From assembly GCA_964627195.1 (NCBI GenBank), contig CAZVJU010000001.1, positions 1 to 64,000 on the forward strand: DNA of 64,000 nt, given 5' to 3'. The number at the start of each line of letters is the position of its first letter. Position 1 is the first letter of the stretch. Shown one piece after another: positions 8,980 to 18,208 of the stretch. The translations under genes were made by a program, and so were the position numbers. The notes under the pieces were generated by a model. It was not told the origin of the DNA. It saw only the letters and a list, made by a program, of their open reading frames with translations, and did no database searches. Source of the stretch: CAZVJU01 sp964627195 (GTDB lineage: Bacteria; Patescibacteriota; Microgenomatia; UBA8517).

Positions 8980-10573
8980 TTGACACTTCAAATAATAAAA
9001 GTGACTCCTGAGACTGATCTGGTCTTACTGCTTTTGGGTAAAATGCAATGATATCCAGTCCTAAATCTTCTGGCTGAGCCGATAATCGAGTACTATTTAC
9101 CACTAGGTATGTTTTGTTTCCAGATCTTCTTGATTCAATAAGAGAAATTGGGACCTCTCTTATCGGTAAACCCACACCAATTATAGTTATTGCCGGTAAG
9201 TCATGAAGATAGATTTGAAGCCCGTCCGGTAAGGTACCAAAATAACCTTCTGTTCCGACAATTACCTGCCTGCCGGCAGGCAGGTTTTTTGCTTGCTCTC
9301 TCATATACTCCGATACTTCCTTAATTCCATAACCCGAGGTCCATTCTTCCAAATAACCGGATCTCTCACTTCTTGGTAAATTTGCAGCTTGTGGATTTAC
9401 AAGAAGCTGAGAGTCGATAAACAAAGCATGAATAAAGAAAAAAATAATCATAATTTTAATTACTAACCCGAAATGTGAACCTATACCTATAACATCTGGA
9501 AAGTGTTTTAACTTCACACTTTGAAGTTCTTGCTTAAAGCAAAAAGTCGAGAGTCCAGCTAGAATAAAAAGGTAAGGAACTGAAAAATAAACATAACGGG
9601 CAGTCATGGTCTTTGAAAATTCTGAGAAAGCAACAATAGGTATAATACTCCAGGCAAGTAGAATTAGAGTTTCTTTTGGCTTCGTTTTCAATCCGAAATA
9701 AATTCCAATTATGATTAAGAAAAGTAAAATGCTGGGAGCTAAAATCCAATAATATTCCACTATCCTATCCAAATATGGTAAAAGGGGATCAAGAGGGCTG
9801 GTGAAAATATGAGAAAACGGATATACATAATCCTTATTTCTTATAGCAATCATTTGGAAGTTCGGTCCTAAACGAAGGATATTGTACAGTGCAAAACCAA
9901 TTCCATAAGTAAACGTAAACAAAAATACAAGGACACTTAACTTAAAGAAAATCTTTTTTAAACTTCTACCCCAGTCAGATAAAAGTAAGGTTGACGGCAA
10001 AAGAAAGGTAAAAATGCTAGCAGGAGATTTAGTTAAATAAGCTCCTCCGAGCATAAAACCGGCAAGCATTGCAGAATCAAGACGTATCTTCCGAACAGTA
10101 ATTACCGCAAAAACCAAAGCCCATACACCAAACATGGATAGCATTGAATCAGATAGCGCAAGTCTGTCAAAAAATACACTAAAGGGAGAAACCGCATATA
10201 TGAGACTTGCAAACAATGCAGTTTTTTTATGTCTAAACAATAGATATGCTAAGACAAATATTCCGACTGAAGTACCGACTCCCGATATTACCGAAACGGA
10301 TCTTCCCGCGAAAAGCGGATCAGAAAATATTTTTAAAAAAGGAATTACACTCCACATAAAAAGTGGTTGTTTACCATCAGAAAGTGGTAAAAATCTCAAA
10401 GTTGGTTCTGCCCGCATTACCTGAGCCCAACGGATATAGATTGCTTCATCTCCAAAAACCGGGAGAATTGTCAGATTATATAATCTTAGAAACAAAGCAA
10501 TAACAAGAACTCCAAAGCCAATTAAAACTCCCCACTTTTTACTTTTCCATATCTTTTTCATATGAGCTGTCAT
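8960..10573 (-). CDS. GT39-type membrane glycosyltransferase with palindrome-encoded peptide
   Basis: About 537 residues with ten or more membrane helices. The first outer loop holds FGDEAIYIRWAQVM, the DE motif of protein O-mannosyltransferase/ArnT-like GT-C enzymes. A later soluble loop contains KNLPAGRQVIVG; the LPAGRQV part is encoded by a 22-bp perfect palindrome (9264-9285), so this peptide looks like an insertion. The ATG at 10573 lies 19 bases after the upstream stop; ATG at 10561 (MKKIWKSKK) or TTG at 10582 are possible. It sits in a minus-strand run of glycosyltransferases and overlaps the next gene. Confidence 0.72.
   Translation of the reverse strand: MTAHMKKIWKSKKWGVLIGFGVLVIALFLRLYNLTILPVFGDEAIYIRWAQVMRAEPTLRFLPLSDGKQPLFMWSVIPFLKIFSDPLFAGRSVSVISGVGTSVGIFVLAYLLFRHKKTALFASLIYAVSPFSVFFDRLALSDSMLSMFGVWALVFAVITVRKIRLDSAMLAGFMLGGAYLTKSPASIFTFLLPSTLLLSDWGRSLKKIFFKLSVLVFLFTFTYGIGFALYNILRLGPNFQMIAIRNKDYVYPFSHIFTSPLDPLLPYLDRIVEYYWILAPSILLFLIIIGIYFGLKTKPKETLILLAWSIIPIVAFSEFSKTMTARYVYFSVPYLFILAGLSTFCFKQELQSVKLKHFPDVIGIGSHFGLVIKIMIIFFFIHALFIDSQLLVNPQAANLPRSERSGYLEEWTSGYGIKEVSEYMREQAKNLPAGRQVIVGTEGYFGTLPDGLQIYLHDLPAITIIGVGLPIREVPISLIESRRSGNKTYLVVNSTRLSAQPEDLGLDIIAFYPKAVRPDQSQESLLLFEVSNAGVEK
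9264..9285. repeat. 22-bp perfect palindrome inside a coding gene
   Basis: The half-site ACCTGCCTGCC is followed at once by its exact complement with no loop. On the coding (minus) strand it gives the residues N-L-P-A-G-R-Q-V in frame. I recall this palindrome and the LPAGRQ peptide as frequent in CPR genomes; that recollection needs a search to confirm. It is the shortest of the coding palindromes in this window. Confidence 0.85.
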
Positions 10574-10592
10574 ACTATCCAAAGTATCCGAA

Positions 10593-12050
10593 TTATAGAT
10601 TAATTCTCCTGACTAAAATTTTATCCCTATCACTTTTTATTATCTCATATTTATCAGTCGAAATTCCTGATCCGTCAAGCCTCCACTGGTGGGTAATTAA
10701 TACAAAAGGTTCATCCGCACCAAACAAATAGTTAAGCTCTTCGTTTCGAATTTGTTGAACATTTTTTTCCGAATAATAAATTGCAGCCGGACCAAAATCC
10801 TCATCGATATAAAACTTTTCTTTAAACTTTCCGGCCTCTTTTGAAAGAATCGCCTCGTCAGAAATATAGGCCGGGATATCAATAAACTCATACCAATCCC
10901 GCTTTATTTGAAGGTATGAATAGTAAAACCCAATCACTAAAATACCAAAAAAAATGACCGGAAACTTTACTGTACTTAGAAGACCGTTTATGCTTCGGAA
11001 CCTTTTACCAAGTTTTCCAGAACAATAAAGAAAAAAATCTGCGACTTTATCAAATAAAAGCACGGTAAAACCAAAAAATGCAATTATCATAAAAGGATGA
11101 AGTGGGACAAGCTGCCAGATATGACCTTTTTGCGAAAAAAGAAATGGCGTGAAGAAGGAAAAAAAGAAGATAGATAGTATCCAATATTTTTTCTGAAAAG
11201 TAAAAGGCCCTAAGACTAGAGAAATAATTCCTGGCCAAAACCACTTACCGATTCCATTATGAAGGTAGTCTTTCATTAACTTCAAATTTTCAGAAAAAGA
11301 AGTCTCAACCCCAACCCCGGGAAGTCCAATTTTAAAATAATGCTTCAAAAAACCAGGCTGATGTACTCCCTGATACAAAAACCATCCTCCTACCAGAAAG
11401 AAAAAAAGTAAAAACGGTCTTTTTAATTCTGATAGCTTTACTTTTTTTGCTGTAATGAAAATAAAGACTATAGTTGGGAGTAAAGTAAAAGGCACTGCGG
11501 TTTTTATCAAAAATAAAAACGCAAGACTCAGTGAAAAGAGGACTAGATACTTTCTGTTCTCTGATGCAAGCAGTGCAAGATATACGGTTAAAACAAAAAA
11601 GAAAGTGAGTGGAACATCAAGATTGCCGGAACGTGCCCTGAATAAAAACCATGGCGAACCGGCTAAGGCTATCGCAGAAATAATTCCTACGATGGGTTTG
11701 AAAAGATACTTACCTAAAAGATATGTGCATATGAGAGTAAAAAAACCTAAAGTCGCTGAAGAAAATCGTGTCGAAAATTCAGTGATTCCAAAAACAAGAT
11801 AACTTGCTGCCGTCAACAAAAATCCTCCCGGAGGGTGGTCGATAAAGACACGGCCGTTCCAGATTAAGTTGATCGGGTCTTTGGTCTTCAAAATATTCCG
11901 AGCTATATCTGCATACCATGCCTCATCGAAACTAACTAAGGAAGATTGCCCGAGTTTATATAAAAAAAGCGGTAAAGTTAAAAGAACTAAAAAAAATGCA
12001 AAAACATCAATGCCATAAACTTTCAAAGAATCGGTAAACTTTTCTCTCAT
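10593..12050 (-). CDS. ArnT/GT39-like membrane glycosyltransferase
   Basis: A 485-residue protein with about eleven helices. Hallmarks are SFDEAWYADIARNIL in the first loop (catalytic-type DE) and WNGRVFIDHPPGGFLL after it, the HPPG pattern common to GT39/ArnT transferases of undecaprenyl-linked sugars. The C-terminal 90 residues form a soluble, probably extracytoplasmic tail (DEAILSKEAGKFKEKFYIDEDFG). The ATG at 12050 is well placed; upstream lies a 58-base gap to a GT2 gene that probably makes the lipid-linked donor. Specific sugar unknown. Confidence 0.78.
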   Translation of the reverse strand: MREKFTDSLKVYGIDVFAFFLVLLTLPLFLYKLGQSSLVSFDEAWYADIARNILKTKDPINLIWNGRVFIDHPPGGFLLTAASYLVFGITEFSTRFSSATLGFFTLICTYLLGKYLFKPIVGIISAIALAGSPWFLFRARSGNLDVPLTFFFVLTVYLALLASENRKYLVLFSLSLAFLFLIKTAVPFTLLPTIVFIFITAKKVKLSELKRPFLLFFFLVGGWFLYQGVHQPGFLKHYFKIGLPGVGVETSFSENLKLMKDYLHNGIGKWFWPGIISLVLGPFTFQKKYWILSIFFFSFFTPFLFSQKGHIWQLVPLHPFMIIAFFGFTVLLFDKVADFFLYCSGKLGKRFRSINGLLSTVKFPVIFFGILVIGFYYSYLQIKRDWYEFIDIPAYISDEAILSKEAGKFKEKFYIDEDFGPAAIYYSEKNVQQIRNEELNYLFGADEPFVLITHQWRLDGSGISTDKYEIIKSDRDKILVRRINL

Positions 12051-12108
12051 TCAACACATCTGCAAGATAAATACTATATACACCCTGAGGGGTTCAACCT
12101 TTAAAGGT

Positions 12109-12873
12109 CTAATAAAGACCTCTCATGTCGTTTAATTTTACTCTCAAAATTTGTGTAAGCATTTCCTTTGATTCACGGGCATATCTAGTGAAAATCCCGC
12201 CTTTATTTTTACTGATATCGATATCCTCCCAAAGAACAGGTACTTCTTCTATTTGAAAACCCATTTTTTTAACGATGTATAAAAACTCAACATCCCAAGA
12301 TGTTACTTTCCAACCTTTGACAACTGTTTCTTTTCTAAAAAACTCCAACTTTGGAAAGCCTCTTTCTACAACTTCCTTTTTAAAAAGCTTGAAACCGCAC
12401 TGAGTATCATCAATTTCGGGCAAAATAAAAAGTTTCCTCACAGCCATAAAAACAATTGATCCAAGTCTTCTGTAGACAGGAAAGTTCTTGCGCAACAACC
12501 CACGGGATCCTATAACCGCCCCAACCTTATCTCCCAAAAAAGGCAACAACTTATCCAGTTGATTAATAGGGGTAGACTGGTCCATATCAGTGAAAAGCAC
12601 ATATTTTCCCTTCGCAGACTTAATACCATATAATAAAGCTGAGGGTTTTCCACCGTGGGGGTTTTCTAGAAGTCTGAAATTCTTCCATTCTCTTATTTGA
12701 TCTTTAATGATATTTTTGCTTAAGTCAGTACTTCCGTCGTCTGAAACAATCACTTCCCAAGAGAAATTTTTTTCTTTCAGAAAATCACACACATCAGACA
12801 GTACATTTCTTGTCAAATTCTCTTCCTCGTTATAACAGGGGATAATTACCGAAATGAAAATATTTTTAGTCAT
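12109..12873 (-). CDS. Family 2 glycosyltransferase, polyprenyl-phosphate sugar synthase type
   Basis: A 254-residue cytoplasmic GT-A enzyme: ISVIIPCYNEEENLTR at the N-terminus, SDDGSTD for nucleotide binding, FTDMDQST as the metal-binding DxD-like motif, then DTQCGFKLFKKE, typical of the dolichyl-phosphate glucose/mannose synthase branch (Alg5/DPM1-like). No membrane helix is visible. It lies 3 bases downstream of the 517-residue GT-C gene and upstream of the ArnT-like gene, so it could supply the polyprenyl-phosphate sugar both of those use. The exact sugar is not determinable. Confidence 0.82.
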   Translation of the reverse strand: MTKNIFISVIIPCYNEEENLTRNVLSDVCDFLKEKNFSWEVIVSDDGSTDLSKNIIKDQIREWKNFRLLENPHGGKPSALLYGIKSAKGKYVLFTDMDQSTPINQLDKLLPFLGDKVGAVIGSRGLLRKNFPVYRRLGSIVFMAVRKLFILPEIDDTQCGFKLFKKEVVERGFPKLEFFRKETVVKGWKVTSWDVEFLYIVKKMGFQIEEVPVLWEDIDISKNKGGIFTRYARESKEMLTQILRVKLNDMRGLY

Positions 12874-12876
12874 ACA

Positions 12877-14430
12877 TTATTTCATTCTAATTCTTCGCTG
12901 AACTATTATTCCACCAAACTTCTGCTCTACTTCGATTCTGGTTGAATTTTCATATTTCGAGAGCCAAGCTGAAAGCCTCTCGGGGTGAGGCGGATCAACC
13001 TCGTATAAAATATACAAAGTCGGAAGCGGCCTATCTGTAACTAAGCCACACTTATCCTTCGGACACCTGCTCGTAGTTTGCCACAAAAAAAGATAATCAT
13101 AAGCATAAGGAATGACAGGCGGGACATAAACATCGACATTAAACTCACTCCCATTAGCATCCAGTATTATCCAGTCGACAGCTTGAAGTTGGTTACCCAT
13201 TGTAATGTGGGTTGGCCCGTCTACTCCTGCCATAATAAGATTTTTATCCAGCGTTAGGCTCAAACGTAGAAAGGAAATAAAAAATAGAATGATAATTACC
13301 TTACCGATAAGACTTTTCCATATGTATCCAAAGCCTATTGAGAAAAGAAGTATCATAGGAAGGTAGTAACCTGTGAGATAATAATCGTAAATATTTCCGT
13401 AATTTCCTTGAAAGAAAATATAGCCAACCATTGGCACTCCGATAAAAACTACCAAAAGAGAAGCTGCTTTGGAAATTTTCTTTAAAGCCAACAAAAGGCC
13501 GATAATTGAAGCGTAATAGTAAAGGTTCGCATACTTTACCGGACCCGGGAAAATTTTTGAGCTAAAAACATCCCAGAAAAAATCTCTTTTTTTGATCAAA
13601 TTATAAGAGCTGAAAGGAGACCGAAAGCTCCTCTCTTCAATTAAGACTTTCGCAAAGTTATTGAAAAGTAAGTTCTCATGGCGGAAGTTAAAAACTATCT
13701 GAGGCAATAAAGTCAGTCCGAAGAATGCTAGTGCCAGAACTAAAGTTTTCCTGTCAAGCAATGAACTTTTGTCAGTAAAAAACATGTAAACATAAAAAAC
13801 TAAAACCATCGGAATATAAAATACCGCGCTCGCTGCTTCAAAATGGAGCGATACTCCGATAAGTGCTGCAATAACCAACCACCACACCTTGGTATATTTA
13901 GTTTTCTCCTCGACTAATTTCCACATCGCAAAGAGAAGCAAAACGCTTGTTAAAAAAATCGGTGTGGGATTGGCTAACCACCGTCCCGCCAAAACCATGT
14001 AGTATGAAAATCCTGCGATTGCCGCTGCAATTAAACCTGTCATACGACTCTGCATTTGCCAGCCTAAATAATAGGTAACCGCGATTGCACAAGTAACCAA
14101 AAAAGCTAAAAATGCTGCCGGATAAATTGGATTTCCTCCTCCAAGCAGATAAAATGGGGCAATTAAATAATAGTAAAAAGGACCCAAAAAAATTCCGGCA
14201 AGGCCCGTAACCGGTCCGATCAGAAAAGGTTTTCCCTCGTGCCAAAGTTTCCAGATTACAAGTGCATCCCGACCCTGATCAAAATAAAATCTCAATAAAG
14301 CTTCGGTTCTATAAACTCTTACAAAAAATGCTCCGACCAAAATAACAGCAAGCAGTAAGTAGACCAAAGTATGTGATTTTATTTCTTTAATCCAAAATTT
14401 CATTGTAGAAGCCAATAAGTATGTAAACAT
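12877..14430 (-). CDS. GT-C membrane glycosyltransferase, DxGRD paralogue
   Basis: A 517-residue multi-pass protein. The key loop reads FYFDQGRDALVIWKLWHEGKP, then LIGPVTGLAGIFLGPFYYY, shared with the genes at 7588 and 16613. A soluble C-terminal region contains a Cys-Pro-Lys-Asp-Lys-Cys pair (TTSRCPKDKCGL) that could form a disulfide outside the cell. The start is the ATG at 14430; an ATG at 14403 (MKFWIKEIK) is equally possible and neither has a strong ribosome-binding site. It is followed after 3 bases by the GT2 gene. Confidence 0.72.
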   Translation of the reverse strand: MFTYLLASTMKFWIKEIKSHTLVYLLLAVILVGAFFVRVYRTEALLRFYFDQGRDALVIWKLWHEGKPFLIGPVTGLAGIFLGPFYYYLIAPFYLLGGGNPIYPAAFLAFLVTCAIAVTYYLGWQMQSRMTGLIAAAIAGFSYYMVLAGRWLANPTPIFLTSVLLLFAMWKLVEEKTKYTKVWWLVIAALIGVSLHFEAASAVFYIPMVLVFYVYMFFTDKSSLLDRKTLVLALAFFGLTLLPQIVFNFRHENLLFNNFAKVLIEERSFRSPFSSYNLIKKRDFFWDVFSSKIFPGPVKYANLYYYASIIGLLLALKKISKAASLLVVFIGVPMVGYIFFQGNYGNIYDYYLTGYYLPMILLFSIGFGYIWKSLIGKVIIILFFISFLRLSLTLDKNLIMAGVDGPTHITMGNQLQAVDWIILDANGSEFNVDVYVPPVIPYAYDYLFLWQTTSRCPKDKCGLVTDRPLPTLYILYEVDPPHPERLSAWLSKYENSTRIEVEQKFGGIIVQRRIRMK

Positions 14431-14466
14431 TATTATTACTAATTCTACCTCAAAATCTGAAGAAGT

Positions 14467-14580
14467 TTATAACAGCATTCAAGAAAGCTCCAGGCTTTCA
14501 GCCTGGAGATGAATTGAACGCTGTTCGTCATCCTCTTTAGAAGAAACCCCCGAGTCATACTCGGGAGAGGATGTTATTAA
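14467..14580 (+). repeat. Palindromic element family 1, copy B, forming the end of a Nudix gene
   Basis: Order on the plus strand: TTTATAACAGCATTCAAGAA, hairpin CTCCAGGC / GCCTGGAG (about 14488-14508), ATGAATTGAACGCTGTT, CGTCATCCTC, hairpin CCCCGAGT / ACTCGGG (14548-14565), AGAGGATGTTAT. The flanks match the copies at 7437 (opposite orientation) and 46228, but both stem sequences are different. The right end runs into the Nudix gene: its last residues (NNILSRV) and its TGA stop come from the element. Confidence 0.85.
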
Positions 14581-14995
14581 CTCTCGGTTTAAAGTAGTCA
14601 GGAAGTTCTGAAAAGTTTTTTAATTCCTCTTTGGTAAACCACCTTACCTCCTCCTGATCTTCAAGTGGTTTAGCTTTTCCGGATTTCCACTTACACAAAA
14701 ATGTTAAACCAACAACATGATGTCCACTAACTCTGGTAAAACCATCGTTCTCAATTAATATTACTTCATCTTCTATCTCAATTCCTACCTCTTCCATCAC
14801 CTCTCTTTTTAAAGTACTTTCCAATATTCCCCTTCCTTCTTCCAAATCTACCTTTCCTCCAGGAACCGACCAAACTCCTGGTGCTTGCGGATCGTTTACA
14901 CTTCTTTTCGCCAACAAAATCTTTCCGTCTTTTTCAACAAAAGCGAATACTGCAACGACATGAGTAGCAATATCTGTTTCTTTGGGTTTATTCAT
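14555..14995 (-). CDS. Nudix hydrolase (MutT-like)
   Basis: A 146-residue Nudix protein. The Nudix box is recognisable as GGKVDLEEG...KREVMEEVGIEIE, with a few extra residues between the first Gly-Lys and the REVMEEVG core; both metal-binding glutamates (EE) are present. It probably cleaves a nucleoside diphosphate derivative, possibly an oxidised nucleotide. The C-terminus (NNILSRV) and stop codon are contributed by the palindromic element at 14467-14580, so the original C-terminus has been replaced or trimmed. It overlaps the methyltransferase gene upstream by 8 bases. Confidence 0.85.
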   Translation of the reverse strand: MNKPKETDIATHVVAVFAFVEKDGKILLAKRSVNDPQAPGVWSVPGGKVDLEEGRGILESTLKREVMEEVGIEIEDEVILIENDGFTRVSGHHVVGLTFLCKWKSGKAKPLEDQEEVRWFTKEELKNFSELPDYFKPRVNNILSRV

Positions 14996-15605
14996 AAATC
15001 TTTACAATATAGGCCAACCACGGACTTCCATTTTCAGGGACAATTCGTCTTTTCCTGTATACACTAAAACCGGCTTTTGAAAGTTCGCTTTCAAATTCCT
15101 CTTGACCCCATAGGCTATAATACCGTCCTGGCCTACTCTCCTCCATATTCAAATTTCCTTCCATAATAGAGATAAACCCAAAAGAGCCCTTTTTAACGCA
15201 ACTCTTAATTTTATTAAATGCCTTTTGCAATTTATTCTTCGGAATGTGTATCAACACTGCACAAGCCCAAAAAACATCAAATGAATTAGAGGGAAATTCC
15301 ATGTCAAAAATATTTGTTTTAAGAATTTTGATACCCGGAATTTTTTCCTTGACTATTCTTATAAGACCTTCTGCAGGCTCAACTCCAATGTAGTTTTCCA
15401 GTCCAAAGTGTCTGATAAGTTCAGGTGCATCCGGCCCGATGCCTACTCCAATTTCTATAATCTTGCCTGAAGGAGCTAGATCAATAATTTTCTTCCGATC
15501 CTCTTTAAATCTTTCATCACTACCATGTTTCTTAACCCTCTCGAAAGCATGGGTATCGTAGTAATTTATCGTTTTAAGCTCTTTTGCCGTTAGTTTGATA
15601 TTCAT
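14988..15605 (-). CDS. Class I SAM-dependent methyltransferase
   Basis: A 205-residue methyltransferase. Motif I is IIEIGVGIGPDAPELIRHFG, followed by an acidic end of strand beta-2 (YIGVEPAEGLI) and FDVFWACAVLIHIPK in the motif IV region. It resembles the UbiE/COQ5-like small-molecule methyltransferases (Methyltransf_11/25). The substrate is unknown. It lies between the DHH phosphoesterase (6-base gap) and the Nudix gene (8-base overlap), so these three are probably co-transcribed as a housekeeping insert in the glycan block. Confidence 0.8.
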   Translation of the reverse strand: MNIKLTAKELKTINYYDTHAFERVKKHGSDERFKEDRKKIIDLAPSGKIIEIGVGIGPDAPELIRHFGLENYIGVEPAEGLIRIVKEKIPGIKILKTNIFDMEFPSNSFDVFWACAVLIHIPKNKLQKAFNKIKSCVKKGSFGFISIMEGNLNMEESRPGRYYSLWGQEEFESELSKAGFSVYRKRRIVPENGSPWLAYIVKIYE

Positions 15606-15611
15606 ATAAAT

Positions 15612-16616
15612 CTAGTGATACTTTTTTTCATTTTTGACAATTTCTCGGGCAGTAGTCAGTACTTTTTCTACTGCCTGATCAAACTGCAATCCTTCAATTA
15701 CTGCAGCAGAACTGTCTCTGTGTCCACCCCCACCGAGTTCTCTTGCAATTTTTTCAGTGTTAAAACGCCCGGCAGAACGGAAACTAACCATCAGTTTATT
15801 CTTCTCCTCTTCAACCATTAAGATACCAAAATCTCCTTCGCGCGTGCTCCCAAAAAACATATTTGCGGTTTGATTTTTCGCGGCTTCAGGTCTTCCACAA
15901 TTGTCAAAAACATCGACTGGTATTGCACTCCAGAGAAAACTAAGGTCTTTTTCAAATTTTAATCTATACAAAACCTCGCCGATAAATCTCACTAAACTAA
16001 TAGGCATTCTTGCGAAAAGCTGATCGGTTATAAATTGCCGATCTGCTCCTGCTTTTATCAAAGTGGCAGCAGTTTCTAACGTCCGATCAGTAGTAAGAGG
16101 AATCTTAAAGCAAAGTGTATCTCCTATTATGCCGGATAAAAGTGCTGTAGCCGTACTCTTATCTATCTCAAACTCCCAATCCCGGAAAATCTGATACAAA
16201 ACCTCGGAGCACGAAGAAACTTGAGGATCAATAAGTGAAATATCGGTAAATTTTTCCCGCGGTTCATGGTGATCGATTTGAATCTTATAAATACCTTTAG
16301 GTGGAATAGAAGTTTTGTCCCCGGTTACAAAATCCCAGCTTGGGGAATCCAAAATCAAAAAAAGATCATAATCCAGAAAGTTAAATTCTTTATAATGTAT
16401 CACCTTAATTTCTTCACTAAAAGGCAAAAAACCAACTACCTCGGGAATCGGATAGGGACTTATCATTTGTACTTCCTTGCCAAGTTTTTTTAATACTGAG
16501 TATAAAGCAATTGCACTGGAAACCGAATCCGGATCTGGCCGTCGGTGGCAATTGATAAGAATTTTTTTAGCCTTTATTATCGTCTCTAAAATATCCTTTG
16601 ATTCTTTGTAAGTCAT
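15612..16616 (-). CDS. nrnA: DHH/DHHA1 phosphoesterase, NrnA-like oligoribonuclease
   Basis: 334 residues. The N-terminal DHH domain has INCHRRPDPDSVSSAIAL (here RPDPD replaces the common PDGD/PDAD), LFLILDSPS, and the IQIDHHEP motif that names the family. The C-terminal DHHA1 domain ends in ARELGGGGHRDSSAAVIEG, the GGGH nucleotide-binding motif. The family includes NrnA, which degrades nano-RNA and pAp, and pApA/c-di-AMP phosphodiesterases. There is no transmembrane, PAS or GGDEF part, so it is not GdpP. The start overlaps the upstream GT-C stop by 4 bases. Confidence 0.85.
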   Translation of the reverse strand: MTYKESKDILETIIKAKKILINCHRRPDPDSVSSAIALYSVLKKLGKEVQMISPYPIPEVVGFLPFSEEIKVIHYKEFNFLDYDLFLILDSPSWDFVTGDKTSIPPKGIYKIQIDHHEPREKFTDISLIDPQVSSCSEVLYQIFRDWEFEIDKSTATALLSGIIGDTLCFKIPLTTDRTLETAATLIKAGADRQFITDQLFARMPISLVRFIGEVLYRLKFEKDLSFLWSAIPVDVFDNCGRPEAAKNQTANMFFGSTREGDFGILMVEEEKNKLMVSFRSAGRFNTEKIARELGGGGHRDSSAAVIEGLQFDQAVEKVLTTAREIVKNEKKYH

Positions 16617-18208
16617 TGCGAGTGGGTAAGCTTATATAGAGTTACGCCTGCAACCTCCCATTGGTTTTCAACTTTAGTCCAGCCGAAATTGGCGATTTCT
16701 GCTTTTGGATTGTGCGTTGGATCGCATAAAAAATTCGGGAGCTCGCAAATAACAAAAAGTTGATCGGTAATTGTATCACCTGCACGCTGCGGGTCAATCT
16801 TCACCAAGGGTGCACCCCATACTTCCAAAAAATACTGGTATGCCCCTTCGTAATTTCTTTCAGCAATAACCGCTAGGTTGAATTCCCTACTTTGTGATTC
16901 ATCCACTATTTTTTGCGCAACCTCGGTAGTTCTTTGTAACTGCCTATTCGGCGGATATCGGAGAGGACTGAAACGAATATTGAGAAGGATGAGAAAAATT
17001 ACTGCTGTAAAAATAATTAAATATGTCAACCAGTGCAATAACACTATTTTTTCTTTGGCACTCCCTATTAGTGTAGTAACCAGCCCGCCGAAAAGCATAA
17101 ATGGTGCCGGGAAGAAAAAGCCATAATAATGATCATATATCTCCTGTTTGTAAAGCCCTAATCCCACAAGGGCAACCCCCAACCAAACAAAAAGTAACAA
17201 GAAAGCATGAATATCTTTGTTATGAAGCAGTTTCACATTTTTCAATAACCTAACGATTAAAAGCGTAATTCCCAAGGCAAAAAATAAAGACAAAAACTTG
17301 CCGACCAAAAAGTACATGCCACTTAATAACCGTGTATTAATTTTTTCAACAATTGGCCACAGTTTAGGCACTGCCGTCCAAGGCCTTATTGACACCGTAG
17401 TTTGACGCTCGAAAAAAAACCGCTTGACTGCCGAAAAATTCCTCCATCCATGCCGAGCATCGAAAAGTGCTAGGGGGCTCATTAAAAGTAAAAAAATAAG
17501 CGTAGAGTATATAGTATTTTGTATAAAGTATTTAGTATTTTTTGTTTTTCTAAGGTGTAAAAATGCCAGGAACCAAAATACCCCTATTACCGGTGCCAAG
17601 AGTAAACCAAGATAATGCGACTGAAGAACAAAAGAGTAAGATACTCCAAGAATTATTAACCACTTCAATTCATTAAATCGCCATATTCTCCAAACCGAAT
17701 AAATACAAAGTAATGCAAAAAAAGGCATAATATTCGGATTCCAGGAAGAATGGGAATAGACAATAACAATCGGAGCAGTTGCATATAAAAGGCTGGCCAA
17801 AAATGCAGCTAATTTACCAAACCATTCTCGGGTAACATACCAAACAAAAAATACTGTCGCCAAGCCCAAAAGTGCAACCATTACTGCAGGCCCAACAGGA
17901 GAAAAGTTTGCCAATAAAAGTGCCGGAGCCATCATGTAGTAATACAAAGGGCCCAGGTACATATCACCGATTGAGGTTCCGGGCCCGACTAAAATCGGAT
18001 CAAAATCTACCAGAAGTTTTCTAACGACTATAACGTCTCTACCTTCATCTCCAAGAAAAGTCATGTATTCGTTGATGCGATAAAGCCGGAGAAATGCTCC
18101 TGCAAAAAGTATCATGGCAATAAGAAGTGCTTCGAACCGATTCGTTTTAACCCACTTCATCACATTAGTAGTTAGTAGTCTGTAGCTAGTAAATAGGTTT
18201 TTTATCAT
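16613..18208 (-). CDS. GT-C membrane glycosyltransferase, DxGRD paralogue
   Basis: About 531 residues with eleven or so helices. Motifs are FLGDEGRDVIVVRKLLVD and LVGPGTSIGDMYLGPLYYYMM, shared with the genes at 7588 and 12877. The ATG at 18208 forms a classic ATGA overlap with the stop of the upstream GT2 gene, which decides the start; TTG 18223 and ATG 18160 are alternatives. Two degenerate heptamer repeat tracts lie inside: (TTAGTAG)n at 18165-18192 in the N-terminal tail and (TAGTATT)n at 17505-17539 in a loop (TKNTKYFIQNTIYS). Both appear to be in variable, non-catalytic segments. Confidence 0.75.
   Translation of the reverse strand: MIKNLFTSYRLLTTNVMKWVKTNRFEALLIAMILFAGAFLRLYRINEYMTFLGDEGRDVIVVRKLLVDFDPILVGPGTSIGDMYLGPLYYYMMAPALLLANFSPVGPAVMVALLGLATVFFVWYVTREWFGKLAAFLASLLYATAPIVIVYSHSSWNPNIMPFFALLCIYSVWRIWRFNELKWLIILGVSYSFVLQSHYLGLLLAPVIGVFWFLAFLHLRKTKNTKYFIQNTIYSTLIFLLLMSPLALFDARHGWRNFSAVKRFFFERQTTVSIRPWTAVPKLWPIVEKINTRLLSGMYFLVGKFLSLFFALGITLLIVRLLKNVKLLHNKDIHAFLLLFVWLGVALVGLGLYKQEIYDHYYGFFFPAPFMLFGGLVTTLIGSAKEKIVLLHWLTYLIIFTAVIFLILLNIRFSPLRYPPNRQLQRTTEVAQKIVDESQSREFNLAVIAERNYEGAYQYFLEVWGAPLVKIDPQRAGDTITDQLFVICELPNFLCDPTHNPKAEIANFGWTKVENQWEVAGVTLYKLTHSQ
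17505..17539. repeat. Degenerate heptanucleotide repeat within a coding gene
   Basis: Five consecutive 7-mers on the plus strand: GAGTATA, TAGTATT, TTGTATA, AAGTATT, TAGTATT. They encode a loop between membrane helices of the GT-C protein (residues TKYFIQNTIYS). The unit is not a multiple of three, so gain or loss of one copy would shift the frame. Confidence 0.6.
18165..18192. repeat. Heptanucleotide repeat at the start of a GT-C gene
   Basis: Four 7-mers on the plus strand: TTAGTAG, TTAGTAG, TCTGTAG, CTAGTAA. It lies just after the 18208 start codon, coding for SYRLLTTNV before the first cytoplasmic Lys/Arg-rich stretch. It resembles the tracts at 17505 and 55247 in period. Confidence 0.55.
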
